Source: an uncultured Collinsella sp.
GTDB taxonomy: Bacteria > Actinomycetota > Coriobacteriia > Coriobacteriales > Coriobacteriaceae
Length of the DNA stretch: 48,065 bases
Assembly (NCBI GenBank): GCA_900550185.1
Contig: URRN01000003.1
Span: forward strand, 1-48,065
Reading direction: 5' to 3'
Made by a program: the position numbers and the translations under genes. Numbering within the stretch: the first letter of the stretch is position 1; the number at the start of each line of letters is the position of its first letter. Below, one piece after another: positions 8,034-16,527 of the stretch. The notes beneath the pieces were generated by a model. That model was given only the letters and a program-made list of their open reading frames with translations. It had not been told where the DNA came from and ran no database searches.

Positions 8034-8507
8034 TCAGTTGAGGATTCCGATCAGCTCGAGTGCGCGCGCGGGCGTTAGGCACACCTCGGGCATCGTCTCC
8101 AGCATACGTCGATCGCTCGTGACTACGTAGTCAACATCCGCCGTGTCGCCCGAGGCGATGATGAGGTTATCCTCAAGATCCGACATACGCTTTCCGAGCA
8201 TTCGCGCCATCTCGCACTCCGCCAACGAAAGCGGAGAAGCCGTTGCCACCTGCATCATATGCTCGATGCAAGCCCACGACGCCGGCACAAACGACGTGTT
8301 GATCTCATTCACATTCCGTCGAGCTAGACGACGAGGCAAGATATAGAACACGTCCTTTGCCGTCGTCGGCGCGTACAGAAGATTGATCTTTCCCGCCTCG
8401 GCCAGCTCAACCAATCTTTTCGCCTCGTCGAACGCTCCCTCTTGCAGGTAATAATCGAGCCAAACGTTCGTGTCCACCAAGAGCCGCTTTGCCTCAATCA
8501 CCGACAA
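8034..8507 (-). CDS. PIN-domain toxin of a type II toxin-antitoxin pair
   Basis: A 157-residue PIN-domain protein. Acidic residues typical of the metal site are visible: Asp12 in LLVDTN, the DLEDNLIIASG stretch and the late DYVVTSDRRML. PIN toxins are Mg-dependent RNases. The start is TTG 8507, chosen because GGAGG lies five bases upstream and the protein overlaps the antitoxin gene by ten bases, as expected for a coupled pair. The antitoxin precedes it on the same strand. The target RNA is unknown. Confidence 0.82.
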   Translation of the reverse strand: MSVIEAKRLLVDTNVWLDYYLQEGAFDEAKRLVELAEAGKINLLYAPTTAKDVFYILPRRLARRNVNEINTSFVPASWACIEHMMQVATASPLSLAECEMARMLGKRMSDLEDNLIIASGDTADVDYVVTSDRRMLETMPEVCLTPARALELIGILN

Positions 8508-8842
8508 TTCGCCTCCATGTCGGCAATCATCGCATCGTACATATCGTCGCGCACGGCATCCCAGTTGTCCGCCGAAGATCCAGCTGATGCAAAATCCGAC
8601 GCGCTCAGCCCCAACGAGGAAAAAGCGAGGCCGCAGCCCTGCTCGGCCAGGCTCTCCGCACGGGGCGTCTCGTGTTTATCCACCACCATGAATCCCGGTA
8701 ACGTTTGATGTTCGACAAGGTAGGCCCAAAGCGCGCGAATCGCATCGCTCGGCCCTAGTCCATTACGAGTCAGGACCGCATCGCCGCCAGCCTTGAGCAT
8801 AGGGTCGATTCGCGTGTTAAGCTGCACCGTTGCTGTACCCAT
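8498..8842 (-). CDS. RelB/DinJ-like antitoxin partner of the PIN toxin
   Basis: A 114-residue protein whose N-terminus (TATVQLNTRIDPMLKAGGDAVL then GLGPSDAIRALWAYLVEH) matches ribbon-helix-helix antitoxins of the RelB/DinJ type. The rest is acidic and loosely structured, suitable for wrapping the toxin. It starts at ATG 8842 and overlaps the PIN gene by ten bases. RelB-type antitoxins usually pair with RelE-type toxins; pairing with a PIN protein is seen in some Actinobacteria. Autoregulation through the N-terminal fold is inferred. Confidence 0.72.
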   Translation of the reverse strand: MGTATVQLNTRIDPMLKAGGDAVLTRNGLGPSDAIRALWAYLVEHQTLPGFMVVDKHETPRAESLAEQGCGLAFSSLGLSASDFASAGSSADNWDAVRDDMYDAMIADMEANCR

Positions 8843-8892
8843 AGCTGCTCCTCTCTACTTGCTAGCAGTATAGCAAATCTAATAGGCCGCAC

Positions 8893-8924
8893 AAAAGGAC
8901 CCCGCCCACGCACGGACGAGGCCC
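8893..8924 (-). terminator. Terminator after purN
   Basis: On the minus strand an 11-bp stem (8914-8924 pairing with 8897-8907, three wobble pairs) with a six-base loop is followed by TTTT. It lies 61 bases beyond the purN stop and before the toxin-antitoxin operon. Confidence 0.7.
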
Positions 8925-8984
8925 TGTCAGCTTTTTCGTTAGCTCACGTTGTAAAGAACGTTCAGCGAACTCTCTTGCACACGA

Positions 8985-9683
8985 CTAGCACGCCGGATCA
9001 ATTGCCACCTTGCCGCTCTCCAGCACGTGGACGCGGCCGTCGGCGAGCATCTGCACGACCTCGGGATACAGCACGTGCTCAATCGCGTGGATGTGCTCCT
9101 CGAGCGTGTCGACATCCCAACCTTCCTCGACAGCCAGCGCGCGCTGGGCGATGATGGGGCCGTTGTCGTAGATCTCGTTGGCAAAGTGCACGGTCACACC
9201 GGTTACCTTGACGCCGCGCGCAAAGGCATCGTCGATCGCATGCGCGCCGGTAAAGCTCGGCAGCAGTGCCGGATGCAAGTTGACCACGCGGTTGGGAAAC
9301 GCCGCCAGCAGCGGCGTGTGCACCATGCGCATGTAACCGGCCATGACCACATATTCGCAGCCGCGCTCGAGCAGCTCGTGCGCGATGATCTCGTCGGCGG
9401 CGATGGGGTCGGCATAGACATCCTTGGACAGTGTGAGCGTCTGGATGCCCGCACGCTCGGCGCGCTGTAAGCCCTTGGCCGAAGGACGGCTCGACACCAC
9501 AAGCTCAATAGAAGCGTTGAGCTTGCCGGCGGCAATCAGATCGATCAGCGCCTGCAGGTTGGTACCCGAACCGCTGATAAGCACGCCGATCTTAAGCGGC
9601 TCGGCAGTATCGGTGCCGGTCGGACGGGTGTAGGGCACAAAACCCAGACCCTCACCAGCAGCCATCTGCTCGTTAGCGCTCAT
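8985..9683 (-). CDS. purN: Phosphoribosylglycinamide formyltransferase
   Basis: A 232-residue enzyme that formylates GAR from 10-formyl-THF in purine synthesis. The family signatures are complete: the nucleotide-binding start KIGVLISGSGTNLQALID, the MAGYMRMV stretch, NLHPALLPSFTGAHAIDDA with the catalytic Asn-His, and VTGVTVHFANEIYDNGPII with the Asp. The start was placed at ATG 9683, overlapping purM by 11 bases; the upstream in-frame codons lie inside purM. Residues 1-30 are a short extension before the core. It is the last gene of the purF-purM-purN group. Confidence 0.95.
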   Translation of the reverse strand: MSANEQMAAGEGLGFVPYTRPTGTDTAEPLKIGVLISGSGTNLQALIDLIAAGKLNASIELVVSSRPSAKGLQRAERAGIQTLTLSKDVYADPIAADEIIAHELLERGCEYVVMAGYMRMVHTPLLAAFPNRVVNLHPALLPSFTGAHAIDDAFARGVKVTGVTVHFANEIYDNGPIIAQRALAVEEGWDVDTLEEHIHAIEHVLYPEVVQMLADGRVHVLESGKVAIDPAC

Positions 9684-10776
9684 CGGAGTACACGACCTTA
9701 CCGGAACCCTCGACGCACTCACCCACATGGAACGGCTTCTCGCCTAGCGCGACCAGGGCCTCGGTAACCGCGGCCTCGTCCTCGGGGGCGACGATCAGGC
9801 ACAGGCCAACGCCCATGTTGAAGGTCTTGCATGCCTCGTTGGGCGCAAGCTCGGCCTGGCGCGACACGTAGGTGATGACGGGCGGAACGTCCCAACCCAT
9901 CTCGGCACCGTTGCGGGTGACCACGGCGTCGACGTCATCGGCGAGCGCACGGTTGAGGTTCTCGGTAATACCGCCGCCAGTGATGTGGGCGATGGCGTGC
10001 ACGTTGGCGCCGCCGCGCAGCAGCTCCAGGATCGGCTTGACGTAGATGCGCGTGGGGGCCAACAGAGCGTCTGCCAGCGATGCACCGCCGAGCTCCTCGA
10101 GCGGACGGCTCAGCTCCTCGGCCTTAGCGACGGCCTCGGGCGTGCCCGGCTTAACGCCGTCGACGCCAATGACCTTACGCACGAGCGAGTAGCCGTTGGA
10201 GTGCACGCCGGTGGAAGGCAGGCCCAGGATCACATCGCCCGGGCGGACGTTTGCGGGGTCGAGCATCTTGGGACGGTCGACGACGCCCACGGTAAATCCG
10301 GCGAGGTCGTAGTCGGCAGGAGCCATGACGCCCGGGTGCTCGGCCATCTCGCCGCCCACGAGCGCGCAGCCCGCGAGCTTGCAGCCGTCGGCCACACCCT
10401 TGATGATCTTTGCCATGTGCTCGGCCTCGATGTGGCCGATGGCAACGTAGTCCAGGAAGAACAGCGGCTCGGCGCCCGAAGCCAAAATGTCATTGACGCA
10501 CATGGCGACCAGGTCCTGGCCCACCGTCTCGTGACGGTCCATGATCTGGGCGAGCACGAGCTTGGTGCCCACGCCGTCGGTGCCGCTGATCAAGATCGGG
10601 TCTTCCATATCCTTGAGCGCGGCGGCCGAGAACAGGCCACCAAAGCCACCGATGCCGCCGATAACCTCGGGGCGGTTGGTGTCCTTGACCATCTGCTTAA
10701 TAGCGTCGACGGCGCGGCCGCCCTCGGCGGTATCGACGCCGGCGTCCTCGTACGTCACATGCTTGCTGTCGCTCAT
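9673..10776 (-). CDS. purM: Phosphoribosylformylglycinamidine cyclo-ligase (AIR synthetase)
   Basis: A 367-residue ATP-dependent enzyme that closes FGAM to AIR. It shows the PurM hallmarks: an early YEDAGVD motif, GGFGGLF, the GTDGVGTK substrate loop, VAMCVNDI, LVGGEMAEHPGV and the HITGGGITENL stretch. The start is ATG 10776 with GAGAGGAAGG. It lies 156 bases after purF, and that gap holds a repeat hairpin, so it may be partly uncoupled from purF. It overlaps purN by 11 bases. Confidence 0.96.
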   Translation of the reverse strand: MSDSKHVTYEDAGVDTAEGGRAVDAIKQMVKDTNRPEVIGGIGGFGGLFSAAALKDMEDPILISGTDGVGTKLVLAQIMDRHETVGQDLVAMCVNDILASGAEPLFFLDYVAIGHIEAEHMAKIIKGVADGCKLAGCALVGGEMAEHPGVMAPADYDLAGFTVGVVDRPKMLDPANVRPGDVILGLPSTGVHSNGYSLVRKVIGVDGVKPGTPEAVAKAEELSRPLEELGGASLADALLAPTRIYVKPILELLRGGANVHAIAHITGGGITENLNRALADDVDAVVTRNGAEMGWDVPPVITYVSRQAELAPNEACKTFNMGVGLCLIVAPEDEAAVTEALVALGEKPFHVGECVEGSGKVVYSDER

Positions 10777-10893
10777 CTGAGCCTTCCTCTCCCGCTACTG
10801 TTTGTCGCGAGCGCGCCAAACAGTGCTCATAGTTGCCCTCGATTCGGCGCGCATCCTGGCAACGCGCGCCGCCCAATCAACAAAACGGCAGGT

Positions 10894-10935
10894 AAAACCT
10901 ACCAAAATAAACCTGTCCCTTTTTGGCAGGTTTTA
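10894..10935. repeat. Palindrome of the CTGTCCC family at the purF stop
   Basis: Arms 10894-10907 and 10921-10934 pair with one mismatch; the 13-base loop contains ACCTGTCCC. The right arm begins inside the purF stop codon. On the minus strand it could act as a terminator or mRNA-stabilising hairpin between purF and purM, though only short T-runs follow. Confidence 0.7.
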
Positions 10936-12603
10936 GGCCTCGCCGTGCTCCTCTTCCCAGCTGCGGTCGTCGTATTTCTCGATCACGGCGTCGTCGTCAA
11001 AGTGCAGCGGCTTGTCCAGGTTGCGGGGCTTAAAGCCCTCCATAAACTTGTCGCGGCCAAAGCTCTCGGGAATCGCCACGGGGTAGCGGCCGGTAAAGCA
11101 CGCATCGCAGTAACCGCCCTTGGGCATGACCTTAAGCAGGCCCTCGACCGAAAGGAAGGCCAGCGAATCGGCGCCGATATACTCGCAAATCTCGTCGACC
11201 GTCTTGTTGGCGCTGATAAGCTGCGACTGCACGTCGGTATCGATGCCGTAGAAGCACGGCCAGATGACCTCGGGCGAGTTGATGCGGATGTGAATCTCCT
11301 TGGCGCCGGCGTTGCGCAGCATCTTGACGAGCTGCACCATGGTGGTGCCGCGCACGATGGAGTCGTCGATGACAACCAGACGCTTGCCCTCGATGTTGTC
11401 GCGCAGCGGGTTGAGCTTCATGCGCACGCCCATGGCGCGCAGCTCCTGCGTAGGCTCGATAAACGTACGGCCCACGTAGCGGTTCTTGATAAGGCCCTCG
11501 CCAAAGGGGATGCCGCTCTCGTGCGAATAACCCTCCGCGGGCGGCAGGCCGGAGTCGGGCACGCCGATGACCAGGTCGGCCTCGACGGGCTCCTCGTGCG
11601 CCAGCTGACGGCCCATGTCGTAGCGGCAGGCATAGACGCTCTTGCCGTTCATGATGGAGTCGGGGCGGGCAAAGTAGACCTGCTCAAAGATGCAGTTGGC
11701 GGGCTCTTCGGCTGCAGGCACGCCCTGCTCGGATACCAGGCCCTCGGCGCTGATGCGCAAGATCTCGCCGGGACGGACGTCACGGACGTACTCGGCACCC
11801 ACGATGTCGAGTGCGCAGGTCTCGGAAGCAACGACCCAGCCGCCGGCGCGCGTGACACGGACGGCGGAGTCAACCGTCGCGGCGCCGTCCTGCGACGGCA
11901 GCTGCGACACGGCTGCGGCATCGGCTTGGTCCAGACCCTCGTCCACCAGCTTGCCCAGCACGAGCGGGCGAATGCCGTGCGGGTCGCGGAATGCGTAGAG
12001 CGCCTGCTCGTTGATGAGCGTCATGGCGTAGCCGCCGCGCACGAGCTCCATGGTCTTGCGAATGCCCTCGCGCAGGTGGCCCGTACGCTGGGTAAAGTAG
12101 CCGATGAGTTTGGTCGCGACCTCGGAATCCGAATTGGAGAGGAACGGCACGCCCAGCTCGATCAGCTGACGGCGCAGCTCGTCGGTGTTGACGAGGGTAC
12201 CGTTGTGCGCGAGCGCGATAATGACGCTATTGATGGTAGAGAGGTGCGGCTGAGAGGCTTCCCAGCTCTTGGCGCCGGCGGTGCCGTAGCGCACATGACC
12301 CACGGCCAGCTGACCGGAGAGCGTCGACAGGTCGGCATTGGAGAACACGCGGTCGAGCAGGCCCAGATCCTTGCGGACCATAACCGTACCGCCGTCACCC
12401 ACGGCGATTCCCGCCGATTCTTGGCCACGGTGCTGCAGTGCACGCAGGCCAAAGTACGTCAGTCGAGCCACGTCGCGATCGGGCGCCCAAACACCAAAAA
12501 CGCCGCATTCCTCATGCAGCTGGTCGGAGTCCGGATCATACGTCGACATGGCGTTCACCTGTCCCGCGGCACGCTCGGCCGCGCGGATGGTTTCTTGAGA
12601 CAT
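10933..12603 (-). CDS. purF: Amidophosphoribosyltransferase
   Basis: A 556-residue enzyme for the first committed step of purine synthesis (PRPP plus glutamine to phosphoribosylamine). The glutaminase nucleophile is Cys33 in HEECGVFG, so a 32-residue propeptide would be removed, as in Bacillus PurF. Cysteines in PANCIFEQ, WPCFYGID and the YCDAC pair match the four ligands of the 4Fe-4S cluster in the Bacillus-type enzyme. The PRPP motif LVVIDDSIVRGTT is intact. The start is ATG 12603 with GAGGGGA. It is the first gene of purF-M-N and has a recognisable -10 box upstream. Confidence 0.96.
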   Translation of the reverse strand: MSQETIRAAERAAGQVNAMSTYDPDSDQLHEECGVFGVWAPDRDVARLTYFGLRALQHRGQESAGIAVGDGGTVMVRKDLGLLDRVFSNADLSTLSGQLAVGHVRYGTAGAKSWEASQPHLSTINSVIIALAHNGTLVNTDELRRQLIELGVPFLSNSDSEVATKLIGYFTQRTGHLREGIRKTMELVRGGYAMTLINEQALYAFRDPHGIRPLVLGKLVDEGLDQADAAAVSQLPSQDGAATVDSAVRVTRAGGWVVASETCALDIVGAEYVRDVRPGEILRISAEGLVSEQGVPAAEEPANCIFEQVYFARPDSIMNGKSVYACRYDMGRQLAHEEPVEADLVIGVPDSGLPPAEGYSHESGIPFGEGLIKNRYVGRTFIEPTQELRAMGVRMKLNPLRDNIEGKRLVVIDDSIVRGTTMVQLVKMLRNAGAKEIHIRINSPEVIWPCFYGIDTDVQSQLISANKTVDEICEYIGADSLAFLSVEGLLKVMPKGGYCDACFTGRYPVAIPESFGRDKFMEGFKPRNLDKPLHFDDDAVIEKYDDRSWEEEHGEA

Positions 12604-12644
12604 GGCATCCCCTCAGAGCCTCGTATTTTGGCGTTACCCGCCTT

Positions 12645-12650
12645 ATTATA
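12645..12650 (-). promoter_or_regulatory. Probable -10 box of purF
   Basis: The minus strand reads a perfect TATAAT at 12650-12645, about 42 bases upstream of the purF start. The -35 region at 17-base spacing is poor, so a regulator may assist. No clear PurR-type box was recognised. Confidence 0.55.
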
Positions 12651-12833
12651 CGCACGGCGCGACGTGCTCCCCAGCGCATGAGCAGCGCTTTTTAAAAGCC
12701 CACCGAGCTAATAATCAGTTTTGTTGCCAAACATTTTATCGGTCTGTCCAGTGTAAGTGCCCGCGCCCCCAGATGGCCGCCGCGTCCGCCGTTGGGGATT
12801 ACAAAGTTGCAATTGGGACGTTCGTCCTGTCTT

Positions 12834-12862
12834 TTGGCAGGTCGGCGGCGTATCCTTATAAC
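12834..12862 (+). promoter_or_regulatory. Sigma-70-type promoter for the 12889 gene
   Basis: TTGGCA at 12834-12839, a 17-base spacer, then TATAAC at 12857-12862; each hexamer matches five of six consensus bases. The gene starts 26 bases downstream with AGAAAGG as ribosome binding site. Confidence 0.7.
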
Positions 12863-12888
12863 CTACAACAAAGCGAGAAAGGTTCTGT

Positions 12889-14118
12889 ATGGATCGAAAC
12901 GAACTCGACCCCAGCGTCCCCAGCGCCACGGAGGTCAAAAAGATTCCCCTTATCATTAAGGTGTACGCCGTCCTGTGCATCCTGTCCGGCGTGGGCACGC
13001 TCCCGTCGGTCGGCACCTTTATGTGGCAGGTCATCACCGCGCTCATCAACGGAAACGCCGCCGACAAGCTCGGCGACAACATGCTCATCGCGGTCGGCCT
13101 TATCGTCGCCGGCATCATGCTCTCGGCGGCAAGTGCCGTCATCCTAATCATCTTTGGCCTGGACCTTATCAAGAACCAGCGCCGCAATGCCGCCCGTCTG
13201 TCCTATATCCTTATCGCGTTTACCGTCGTCGAGCTTTTGGTCGACGTGATGCTCCAGGGTATCGGGCCCTTCTTGCTGCGTCCCGCTATTCAGCTCGGCA
13301 TCCTCATCGCGCTTTCGGCCACCGTCGACCCCACGCTTCGTCAGGAGCGCGAGCTGCAGCGCCGCCTGCAGGAGATGCTCGACCGCGATGCCGCCGCCGA
13401 GGGCATGCTCGGCCGCGATGAGACCGGCGAAGGCTACATCAAGCTCAACTACTTCAACCTGTTCTGGGTATTCTTTGTCTGCTGCATACTCGGCCTGGTC
13501 CTGGAGGATATCTGGCATATGACCGTCAACGATCCGGGTGTCTACCAGGACCGCGCCGGTATGCTGTTTGGCCCCTTCAGCCCCATCTACGGCTTTGGTG
13601 CCGTGCTCATGACCATGGTGCTCAACCGCTTCTATAAAAAGAACCCCATCATCATTTTCCTGGTGAGCGCCCTGCTCGGCGCCAGCTTTGAGGTGTTCGT
13701 GGGCTGGTTTATGCAGACCGCGTTTGGCGTGGTCTCGTGGAGCTACTCGCACATAACGCTGTTCGGTTTGCCCGATCCGCTCGTGGTCCTCACGGGCGGA
13801 CGCACCTGCACGGGCTTTGCCTGCCTGTGGGGCCTGGGCGGCCTCATCTGGATCAAGCTGCTGCTGCCGAGGCTGCTTAAGCTCATCAACAAGATACCCT
13901 GGAAGAGCCGCTACTCGGCCACCGTCATTTTTACCGTCATTATGCTGGTCGACGGCGTCATGACGCTGCAGTCGCTCGACTACTGGTACCAGCGCGTCAA
14001 CGGCACGGAGCCGGATATTCCCGTCGCGCAGTTCTACGGCAAGTATTTCGATAACGACTACATGGAGAACCGCTTCCAGAGCATGACCATGAGCCCCAAG
14101 GATGCGACGCGCGTGTAG
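12889..14118 (+). CDS. Multi-TM protein of the putative ABC-transporter type IV (CmpB-like) family
   Basis: A 409-residue membrane protein. The N-terminal half has about four hydrophobic helices and a charged coiled segment (ERELQRRLQEMLDRDAAAEGM). The C-terminal half matches the ABC_trans_CmpB family (PF06541), with FGPFSPIYGFGAVL and GRTCTGFACLWGLGGLIWIK as recognisable blocks and about five helices. The family name is historical; no ATPase is nearby and the function is unknown. It is transcribed alone, divergent from purF, from a good promoter, and ends at a strong bidirectional terminator. Confidence 0.75.
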   Translation: MDRNELDPSVPSATEVKKIPLIIKVYAVLCILSGVGTLPSVGTFMWQVITALINGNAADKLGDNMLIAVGLIVAGIMLSAASAVILIIFGLDLIKNQRRNAARLSYILIAFTVVELLVDVMLQGIGPFLLRPAIQLGILIALSATVDPTLRQERELQRRLQEMLDRDAAAEGMLGRDETGEGYIKLNYFNLFWVFFVCCILGLVLEDIWHMTVNDPGVYQDRAGMLFGPFSPIYGFGAVLMTMVLNRFYKKNPIIIFLVSALLGASFEVFVGWFMQTAFGVVSWSYSHITLFGLPDPLVVLTGGRTCTGFACLWGLGGLIWIKLLLPRLLKLINKIPWKSRYSATVIFTVIMLVDGVMTLQSLDYWYQRVNGTEPDIPVAQFYGKYFDNDYMENRFQSMTMSPKDATRV

Positions 14119-14139
14119 CGCCCACCGCGCCCAAAACGC

Positions 14140-14178
14140 AAAATGCCCGCCGGTATCACACGTACCGGTGGGCATTTT
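14140..14178. terminator. Bidirectional terminator
   Basis: A 16-bp perfect stem (14140-14155 and 14163-14178) with a seven-base loop, A-run on the left and T-run on the right. It lies between convergent genes and serves both. Confidence 0.9.
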
Positions 14179-14208
14179 TATAAACGATCCTTCTATCGAC
14201 GCAAGCCT

Positions 14209-14628
14209 CTACGCCTCGCGCTCGACCTCACTCACGCATTCGTTCTTAATGGTACCGACGAGCGCCTGCAGCGCATCGACCACATGCGGGCGAATGTCCC
14301 CGCCAATGAGCACGAGCATGATGTCGTCGCCCACGGTAAGCTCGCCGCTCGCCAGCCACACGCGCACATAGCCGATACCCGGCATCGCGCGCGTTGCCTC
14401 GATAGCGGCCTGCACCTTCTGAGCATCGAAGCCAAACACCATGCCGCCCACCTTATGTCCAGGCGCCACACCATCTGTCTCGACCCCACGCACCTCGGAC
14501 TTAGGCGTCGCACGCACCACACCGTTATGCGCCAGGTACATACCGCACGCAGATGCCGACGAATCGGCCTTGGCCTCGCGCAGCCAAGCATCAATCGAAG
14601 GCATCGATTTGCCACTCTCGAGCATCAT
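14209..14628 (-). CDS. Divergent MoaE-like protein
   Basis: A 139-residue protein with a general resemblance to the molybdopterin synthase large subunit: CGMYLAHNGVVRATPKS, GIGYVRVWLASGELTVGDDIMLVLIGGDIR and a helical end. In MoaE the C-terminus carries catalytic lysines in a WKKE-like motif; here the matching stretch reads SEVERE with no lysine, although one lysine (TIKNE) remains. No moaA, moaC, moaD or mogA is nearby. It may therefore be a repurposed homologue. Two ATG codons are adjacent (14628, 14625); the AAGGGAG spacing favours the second. Assignment rests on remembered family patterns, so it is moderate. Confidence 0.5.
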   Translation of the reverse strand: MMLESGKSMPSIDAWLREAKADSSASACGMYLAHNGVVRATPKSEVRGVETDGVAPGHKVGGMVFGFDAQKVQAAIEATRAMPGIGYVRVWLASGELTVGDDIMLVLIGGDIRPHVVDALQALVGTIKNECVSEVEREA

Positions 14629-14646
14629 TTCTCCCTTACCGTCGTC

Positions 14647-14683
14647 GAGTAGCCAATTTGGGACGGGGCCTTTTTAGCTACTC
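14647..14683. repeat. Short imperfect inverted repeat before moaE-like gene
   Basis: GAGTAGC at 14647-14653 and GCTACTC at 14677-14683 enclose GGGACGGGGCC and a five-T run. It lies between the sortase stop and the MoaE-like start. It could be a weak terminator of the sortase gene or a distant member of the GGGACAG family. Confidence 0.4.
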
Positions 14684-14692
14684 TCGAACAAC

Positions 14693-15691
14693 TTATTCCT
14701 CGACCGGCGTGAGCACCATGACGGCGCGCGTATTGCTAAATGACAGCGAGCGGCAGGTCACAAGCGTTACGACCTTCGTTGCCGAGGCGGCGCGGTCACC
14801 TGCGTCGCTCGCCACGGCAGAGGCACCGTCGAGCATCTCGGACAGGTAGTTCTTGAGCCCGTCATCGCCCTCAAAATTGGGCGTGCGCGCCTTGGCATAC
14901 GTGTCCTCAACAACTTTGGTCGCCAGTGGTCGCAGCTTATACGTAGCATCCCGTGTGATGTAGTACACATATTCAATGCTATCGAACGTTGCCTGGTCAG
15001 TCGTATCCGAAATCACGTTGAACATCGACCCATCGTTCATATGGTGTCCGTAGATCGTGGTCTGCTGGTCAACCATTCCCGGCGCGGTGTCATCACTATC
15101 CAAGAAAATGGCACCGGACGCGTTAGCCGTACCGTCAAACAGCGTGTTGAGGTATTTGGAGTTGTTGTTGGTCTGCACCACGGGATAGTTGATGTTGGTT
15201 CCCGGCACGTAAATCCAACCCACAATCTCGGGGTTCGTCTGAGCAAGCGCATCAAAGTCGATAATCGGCACGCCGCTGGCGTCCTTATCGCTTACATATT
15301 GCTTCTCGATTTTCTGATACGAATCGCTCGCCTGCTTATAGCCAATCTGGGCATTAATAAAAATAGCGGCGGCGGCGACAATCAGGCCGATACCGATGAT
15401 GATGAGCAGAATGGGAATAATGGAGCGGCGCTTTTTGCGCGGCGGCTCGGTGTAATCCGACGGCGCGGCATGCGATGAAGACCGGGGCGGTTTTTTAGCG
15501 GTGCTATAAGACGAAGGACGATATGCGGCCGGCGCGTCCTGTCGACGATGCGTCGCCGGTGTCACGGGGCGCGGCGCGCGCGGCTGCTGAGGAGAGGATG
15601 TCCGACCCTGCTGCGCCGCATGGGCAGCACCCGGCTTCGACGGATCGGGAATCTGAGAAGCCTTGAATCGTTTTCCCTGATAATCGGACAT
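14693..15691 (-). CDS. Class B-type sortase
   Basis: A 332-residue membrane-anchored transpeptidase. Residues 1-90 are a disordered Pro/Ala/Ser/Gln-rich cytoplasmic tail ending in RKKRRS. One TM helix follows (about 91-112), then the sortase domain. The start of the domain reads WIYVPGTNINYPVVQ; the catalytic His is in IYGHHM, the Cys in LVTCRS (about 313) and the Arg in SNTRAV (about 322). The gene is monocistronic with an AAGGAG site. No sortase substrate is adjacent; the two LPXTG-like proteins at 40835-46214 are the only candidates in the window. The tail is longer than usual for class B enzymes. Confidence 0.88.
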   Translation of the reverse strand: MSDYQGKRFKASQIPDPSKPGAAHAAQQGRTSSPQQPRAPRPVTPATHRRQDAPAAYRPSSYSTAKKPPRSSSHAAPSDYTEPPRKKRRSIIPILLIIIGIGLIVAAAAIFINAQIGYKQASDSYQKIEKQYVSDKDASGVPIIDFDALAQTNPEIVGWIYVPGTNINYPVVQTNNNSKYLNTLFDGTANASGAIFLDSDDTAPGMVDQQTTIYGHHMNDGSMFNVISDTTDQATFDSIEYVYYITRDATYKLRPLATKVVEDTYAKARTPNFEGDDGLKNYLSEMLDGASAVASDAGDRAASATKVVTLVTCRSLSFSNTRAVMVLTPVEE

Positions 15692-15726
15692 GGCTCTCCT
15701 TATACTGCGGTGAAACGGCGGAACGC

Positions 15727-16191
15727 TTAGGCGTCAGCCATCTCCTGCTTCATCTTCTCGATAACCTTGCGGTACTCGGGGTCGCATGCGCCCAGAATCT
15801 GCGTGGCGTAAATGGCGGCGTTCTTGGCGCCGTTGATGGCAACGCAGGCCACGGGCACGCCGGAGGGCATCTGCACCATCGACAGCAGAGAATCCATGCC
15901 GCCCAGGTCACTCGTCTTCATAGGCACGCCGATAACCGGCAGCGGCGTAAAGGCAGCCACGACACCACCCAAGTGAGCGGCCTTGCCGGCGGCGGCGATA
16001 ATCACTTTGATACCGCGATCGGCGGCAGTCGAAGCCCACTCGTGGACCTTCGCCGGCGTGCGGTGCGCGCTCGCAATGACGAGCTCATAGGGAACACCCA
16101 GTGCCTCGAGCTCGGCGGTGCAGCCTTCCATAACGCCCAGATCGGACTTGGAACCCATGATGATCCCGACAACCGGCTTTTGATCTGCCAT
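15727..16191 (-). CDS. purE: N5-carboxyaminoimidazole ribonucleotide mutase
   Basis: A 154-residue PurE class I-type enzyme that moves the carboxyl group on CAIR in purine synthesis. Signatures: GIIMGSKSDLGVM, the catalytic ASAHRTP loop, IIAAAGKAAHLGGVVAA, and GMDSLLSMVQMPSGVPVA. Two in-frame ATGs are possible; the one at 16191 sits nine bases from GGAGG, while the one at 16197 is only three bases away, so 16191 is preferred. No purK is adjacent. It lies alone between the sortase and a toxin-antitoxin pair and is separated from the other pur genes. Confidence 0.95.
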   Translation of the reverse strand: MADQKPVVGIIMGSKSDLGVMEGCTAELEALGVPYELVIASAHRTPAKVHEWASTAADRGIKVIIAAAGKAAHLGGVVAAFTPLPVIGVPMKTSDLGGMDSLLSMVQMPSGVPVACVAINGAKNAAIYATQILGACDPEYRKVIEKMKQEMADA

Positions 16192-16286
16192 AAACATAGA
16201 CCTCCTGTTGAGAGCGGTGACGCGGCGGATCCGCGACCCTTAACTACTGAGAGTAGTATAGCTGCTCCCGTCCCTGCGGTCTTTGT

Positions 16287-16374
16287 GGCGCTTCGCGGGC
16301 GGGCCAGGCTTTATCTTCACTCCGGTTGCTTCGCAAAGTCGTTCAGATAAAGCCTGGCCCGCCCGCGAAGCGCC
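16287..16374. repeat. 30-bp perfect inverted repeat, copy 1 of a two-copy element family
   Basis: Arms 16287-16316 and 16345-16374 are exact reverse complements over 30 bases. The 28-base loop reads ACTCCGGTTGCTTCGCAAAG near its centre. The loop is similar to the reverse complement of the loop at 21776-21810, while the arms share only a GC-rich style. It lies upstream of purE, in a gap of about 340 bases, with no open reading frame. Confidence 0.85.
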
Positions 16375-16462
16375 CTGCGACCTACCGGGAATTGCCATGA
16401 CGTACGTTGGCTGATGAATTGGAAGGAAAGGTCAACGGAGACTGAAGGCAATTGGTTCAGCG

Positions 16463-16492
16463 AAAAACCCTGACGAATCTAATTCGTCAGGG
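16463..16492 (-). terminator. Terminator of the Phd/RelE operon
   Basis: An 11-bp perfect stem (16468-16478 and 16482-16492) with a three-base loop is followed on the minus strand by TTTTT. It sits 36 bases past the RelE-like stop. Confidence 0.9.
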
Positions 16493-16527
16493 CCCCACCA
16501 ACGCTCACTCGTCGTTCATCGTTAAAG

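Noticed and set aside
9985..12681. 898-codon open frame antisense to purM and purF
   Set aside because: It spans two real genes and their gap on the opposite strand, and its composition (His/Leu/Gln/Arg-rich) is typical of antisense reading in high-GC DNA.
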